This document shows positions 60,469 through 64,000 of a stretch of 64,000 nucleotides of DNA, piece by piece. This DNA comes from Caulochytrium protostelioides. Its lineage: Eukaryota; Chytridiomycota; Caulochytriomycetes; Caulochytriales; Caulochytriaceae. A program made the translations under genes and the position numbers. Location of the stretch: contig ML014111.1 in NCBI GenBank assembly GCA_003615045.1, positions 244,634-308,633 of the forward strand, read 5' to 3'. Below the pieces are notes generated by a model. It made no database searches. It saw nothing but the letters and a program-made list of their open reading frames with translations, and had not been told where the DNA came from. Position 1 is the stretch's first letter. Every line of letters begins with the position of its first letter.

Positions 60469-62547
60469 ATGTTCGGCTATGGCGGTAGCAGCAATGCTGC
60501 CTCGCACCATCGCAACAGCAACCACTCCTCCGCCTCCAACTCGAATGAGTCCTTGTCTGCGGCGTCCCCGGTCACGCATTTCCCGCCTACCAACGGTAAA
60601 ACAAAACGCCGCCTCCGCATCAGCGTCGGCACGGACCCCAGCAATCCTGCGGACCGCCAAATCATCTACGTTAACGATGACCTGCACCCGGTGCCCTTGA
60701 AATCAGAGCACTTTGTTGGGCGCATTGTGGTTCGCGCCGACAACTGGGACAACGGTGTGAATCCGACGCAGGCCGAGATTCAGCGTGCGGCGGGCATTGG
60801 CGTCCAGAAACCGCATCCGGCCAACCCCTCGAAGGCCGCACCCTATTCTTCGCATGTGGCACCGCTCTCCCCGGTCAACACGCCGCCACAGGTGCCACTT
60901 GACACGCCCGCCAATCCCAATGGTTCGATCCAGAATGGACTGTCTGTGAACACGCGTCCTGATCTCGCCCAGGGTGCGCCGGACATGTTTGTGACCCCGG
61001 CGCTCGACGACAAGGAGATGACCGCCCATAGCGCCAAGGTGCTCACCACCAAGCGCCAGACGGGCAACGGCAGCATCGCAACTGTCACAGTCTCGTCGGC
61101 GCCCCTGCCCTTCGGAGGCGGTACCTCCACTGTCACACCTACGGTCGTAGCTGCGGCCCCTATGACCACGATCATTCCCGCTCCGATCGTAGCCTACGGC
61201 CCTGCCTCGCCGCCCGATGATGCACGCTCACTGGCCGCGGCCTCCACCTCGAAAACCGCCGGTTCATCGGTGACCTCGTTTGAAGATCCGAACGAAAATC
61301 AGGAGCTCGCACCCCTCAAGACTACGCCCTACTTCCAAGGCCGCCGCCGCCTCTTCTCGTTCCAAATCGAGGGCCGATTCACAAAGACATGGACGGGTGA
61401 CGACCTATGGTGGGGCACCCGCATGCACGGCAAGCTGAAACTCCCGCCGGGATCTGACTTGGCGCTGCGCTTCGCCCAGACCTTGGATCCGGGTCTCCAA
61501 GCTGACTTACATCACCCCACGGATCCCTGGTGTTTGTCGCCGATGCTCTGCGCCATGAACGTGATTCACATTGCACCGGCCCCCTTGCTGGGGCCCCCGG
61601 GCCAACATCACAAGTCTTTGGCCTATGTCCAGACGGCAGAGGGAAGCGGTCTCCACCTCTTTGGTCGTCGCTCCGAGGCACGATCGGTGAGCCCGCGTCT
61701 GCGAAGCCCGCACCCGTCAAACCCCTCGATGCATCAGAAGGGTGCCAGCCACGGCACCGAGCGAGGCCACAGCCGAGGCGCCAGCAGCAACAGCTACCTC
61801 GGCGCTCACGCTACCCACAGTCGGGTCCCTAGTCAGACCCGCCAGTCGGAAGAAAGCCCCGGTCATGTGATGCCATTGCCGCCGCCTGCTTTGCAAAACA
61901 GCTCATTTACCTCGTTGTCAGGATCTGAGAACGGGACCCCAGGAGCCCATCATCACGGACCGCCGGGAGCTGCGGACGGCTTCGCATCTGGCCACAATAG
62001 CACCACCCTGCTCCCCGCCGATGCGTTTGACGACGCTGTATTTGAAGGCGAGTACGGAGAAGAGGAGCCGCGCGTAGTCGATAGTTTGACTGAGCGCATA
62101 CCCCATTCCCAGGCCGCGATGGCCGAAGCGGAGATCCGCCACCAGATCAAATCGTTGGAGAATACGTACGGTGTCGGCGCTAAAGCTCAGCTTGTCGACG
62201 CGATGCTCCCGCCGTACCGTCTTGGTGGCGCCGAGGCGCTGGAGGAAGCGAACTTCTTGCTGATGAAAAGCGGTCGCGACATGGCCGCCGAAACCCGCAA
62301 GAAGTTCTTCCTTAAGCAGGACCGCCGCCGGGATTTCCTGATCACGCCCGACCAGGTCATCTCGGCCGACTTCTACAACCGATTCCTGTTGCTGTCACAG
62401 ATGAAGGTCTCACTGTCCGGATTCAATGTCTCTCTGGACGACTATTGGCACGGCGAGCCGTTGTATTACTTGGCCTGTACCCGTGACATGAGCACCACGT
62501 TCTTCTATGTCATGATGGAGCTCGTGGACGATTCTCCTATGTCATGA
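60469..62547 (+). CDS. DUC1/DUF1769-domain cortical protein
   Basis: A 692-residue protein starting MFGYGGSSNAASHHRNSNHS. An N-terminal KRRLRISVGTDPSNP strand precedes the main DUF1769 block at about 290-395: PYFQGRRRLFSFQIEGRFTK, TWTGDDLWWGTRM, LKLPPGSDLALRFAQTLDPG, then SPMLCAMNVIHIAP. The C-terminal part (TPDQVISADFYNRFLLL to PLYYLACTRDMSTTFFYVM) is the usual family ending. In fission yeast, Duc1 (domain of unknown function at the cortex) sits at the plasma membrane. A disordered Ser/His/Pro-rich insert (about 400-540) splits the domain. The extreme C-terminus is affected by a 21-bp direct repeat. The frame is open upstream to 60295 but unconserved. Confidence 0.85.
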   Translation: MFGYGGSSNAASHHRNSNHSSASNSNESLSAASPVTHFPPTNGKTKRRLRISVGTDPSNPADRQIIYVNDDLHPVPLKSEHFVGRIVVRADNWDNGVNPTQAEIQRAAGIGVQKPHPANPSKAAPYSSHVAPLSPVNTPPQVPLDTPANPNGSIQNGLSVNTRPDLAQGAPDMFVTPALDDKEMTAHSAKVLTTKRQTGNGSIATVTVSSAPLPFGGGTSTVTPTVVAAAPMTTIIPAPIVAYGPASPPDDARSLAAASTSKTAGSSVTSFEDPNENQELAPLKTTPYFQGRRRLFSFQIEGRFTKTWTGDDLWWGTRMHGKLKLPPGSDLALRFAQTLDPGLQADLHHPTDPWCLSPMLCAMNVIHIAPAPLLGPPGQHHKSLAYVQTAEGSGLHLFGRRSEARSVSPRLRSPHPSNPSMHQKGASHGTERGHSRGASSNSYLGAHATHSRVPSQTRQSEESPGHVMPLPPPALQNSSFTSLSGSENGTPGAHHHGPPGAADGFASGHNSTTLLPADAFDDAVFEGEYGEEEPRVVDSLTERIPHSQAAMAEAEIRHQIKSLENTYGVGAKAQLVDAMLPPYRLGGAEALEEANFLLMKSGRDMAAETRKKFFLKQDRRRDFLITPDQVISADFYNRFLLLSQMKVSLSGFNVSLDDYWHGEPLYYLACTRDMSTTFFYVMMELVDDSPMS

Positions 62548-62557
62548 TGGAGCTCGT
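62505..62557 (+). repeat. 21-bp direct repeat at the DUC1 stop
   Basis: CTATGTCATGATGGAGCTCG (plus T) occurs at 62505-62525 and again at 62537-62557, a 32-bp spacing. The second copy is out of frame with the first and contributes the TGA stop, so the present C-terminus is set by this duplication. Confidence 0.9.
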
Positions 62558-63927
62558 ATACGAATATTTTCCTTTTACAAAAGGCACATCCTCCCATGGA
62601 CGAAGAATGCCGCTCCTCCAATGCCTTCTTTCTTTTCTTTTCTTTTTGTTTTCCTATTCCTTTTTCGCTCGTGGTCCATTCCGGTGCGGGTTACCGGAGG
62701 GGCATCGGGCCTTGCGCTTCTCCCTGTTCTTTTTATGTGCCATTTTCGCCTTCCATTTATACAAATGGATATATATGTTCGCCTAGTACAAGACAACTCA
62801 CCACGAACACGCTGGTTCCCTTCGAGCCACCCGGAAGGATTTAGCTAGGGGCCGTCGAACTATACCGTCGAATTAGGCCACGCGACGGTCTGAGTCACCA
62901 TCGTAAAATGACACCCAATCAGGAACATGACATCCACAGCGCCTATCGGCACCCAGAGTCAGACCGACCTTGCACCAGGAACAACACATCATCAAATCAA
63001 ATCATATCGTCATTAGCATCACCCGATTATAGAGGCGTGTTCGATTGACTCGACCATGATGATACAGGGGCAAAAGGGTTCAGCCGAACAGCGACGTCGG
63101 GGCCCTCTTCACCTGTCGCCGGCCTTCGTTATCACATTCCTCCATCCGCATCATGCCGCAGCGCATGATATGCCCCTCGGCAGGGTCCCACCAGCATGAT
63201 GAGCGGGACCACTGCGGATGATTGAGTGACTTCGCCACCTCCTCGCGTGAAAGGACCATTGCACCGCGATGCATGACTGGTGAGGCGCACACGGTGAGGC
63301 GGGAGGAAAAGGACATGAAGTCGTGCGACGCTGCGCCTCACCGCGCGGTGCCACCCCACGTCATGGATGCGCGGTGCTGGCGCATCCAGATGACGGCCAC
63401 GTTCGGGAGGCGGGCGATGACGCGAGCCCTGCGCGTCACAAGGGGAGGGAATGAACTCGGAGGACAGCGCGTGCACTCATCGTTACATGGTTATATATAT
63501 TTTCAAAGTGCAATGATCGTGCGCGTCATGATAGCCACGCGTCTTTCAGCTCGAGAGCTAAGGACTAAACCGTAGACTTGAAGCTTCTGGCGTTCTTTAA
63601 CAAATAGGCCGGAGTTCAGCAGTCGTTCCCGCGAACAAATCGGAACGACATCCTAGCATCCGTTCCTCGCTGCTCACGCCACTCCCATCTTTACCCACAA
63701 TATACTCGCTCTGCTAGATTGGCTTGACATTTAAACTTAGATTCCAGCGCCCCTCTAATTTCTGCCATACGTCCTTAAACGACTTATGCTTGCTCCACTA
63801 ATAACTATAACCATATTATGTATAAACGATGTATATGATATTTTGTATACATGATGTGGTGGCGCCGACTCTGGCAATATGTGCTCGAAAGAGCATCGTA
63901 GCTTGAATCGCAAGGTATGTGCAAAAA
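62558..63927. other. AT-rich intergenic region, no gene
   Basis: 3' flank of DUC1 with T-rich tracts (62625-62665). 63480-63930 is strongly AT-rich (TATATATATTTTC). Short frames only. No gene is supported apart from the tRNA at the edge. Confidence 0.5.
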
Positions 63928-63928
63928 A

Positions 63929-64000
63929 GCCCGATGCGGGGGTCGAACCCGCAACCGTACGATTAAGAGTCGTACGCTCTACCGATTGAGCTAACCGGGC
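63929..64000 (-). tRNA. tRNA-Lys: tRNA-Lys(CUU)
   Basis: A complete 72-nt cloverleaf on the minus strand without an intron. The acceptor GCCCGGT pairs with ATCGGGC (one G-U). The D arm is GCTC..GAGC, the anticodon stem GTACGA/TCGTAC encloses loop CTCTTAA (anticodon CUU), and the T arm is GCGGG-TTCGACC-CCCGC. It is followed directly by a TTTTTT polymerase III terminator (63923-63928). CUU reads AAG, the favoured Lys codon in this GC-rich genome. Confidence 0.95.

Noticed and set aside
1-64000. CRISPR arrays, LTR retroelements, integrated viruses, rRNA genes
   Set aside because: No regularly spaced repeats, no reverse transcriptase, integrase or capsid-like frames and no rRNA-like sequence were noticed.

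Overview
This is a GC-rich, gene-dense eukaryotic window that looks fungal, and specifically like a zoosporic (flagellated) fungus. The evidence is spliceosomal introns with GTAAGT-type donors, RNA polymerase III tRNA genes (one with an intron), fungal-type genes (an MDM31/32 relative, RTC3, a DUC1/DUF1769 protein, RPD3), and a CCDC13-like coiled-coil protein of the kind tied to cilia and flagella. A GC-rich chytrid such as Caulochytrium would fit, but the species is an inference.

Layout. 1-651: 5' part of an unrecognised gene running off the window. 3.0-5.4 kb: an F-box/ankyrin protein, then a convergent IST3/RBMX2 splicing factor. 6.4-10.1 kb: ribosomal protein eL22 with a five-codon first exon and a 1.16-kb intron, convergent with CCDC13. 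10.9-14.7 kb: an AT-richer island with a Fanzor-like relic, a two-exon beta-thymosin-like gene and tRNA-Ile(UAU). 14.7-19.5 kb: a GT61 glycosyltransferase, a tandem coactosin-domain protein and the exosome subunit RRP46. 21.4-30.2 kb: MDM31/32, a candidate small membrane protein, a large disordered protein and a DUF4112 protein. 31.0-36.5 kb: a P5B ATPase. 37.8-43.0 kb: a disordered protein, COX16 (two exons) and a two-exon ABC1/ADCK kinase-like gene. 43.2-45.0 kb: ribosomal protein uL13, again with a five-codon first exon and a 1.17-kb intron. 46.7-51.4 kb: a second island with tandem repeats, a long GA microsatellite, an AT-rich orphan secreted protein and a better-preserved Fanzor-like relic. 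51.6-62.5 kb: RTC3, the histone deacetylase RPD3, a 4.3-kb gene-poor stretch and DUC1. The right edge holds tRNA-Lys(CUU).

Shared themes are mitochondrial inner-membrane biology (MDM31/32, COX16, the ADCK kinase), actin (beta-thymosin, coactosin) and RNA handling (IST3, RRP46, eL22, uL13, RTC3). There are no operons. Several neighbours are convergent with very short gaps, COX16 and ADCK being only 13 bp apart. Exon structures were worked out by eye from splice motifs, reading phase and family conservation, so they are inferences. No LTR element, provirus or CRISPR array was seen.
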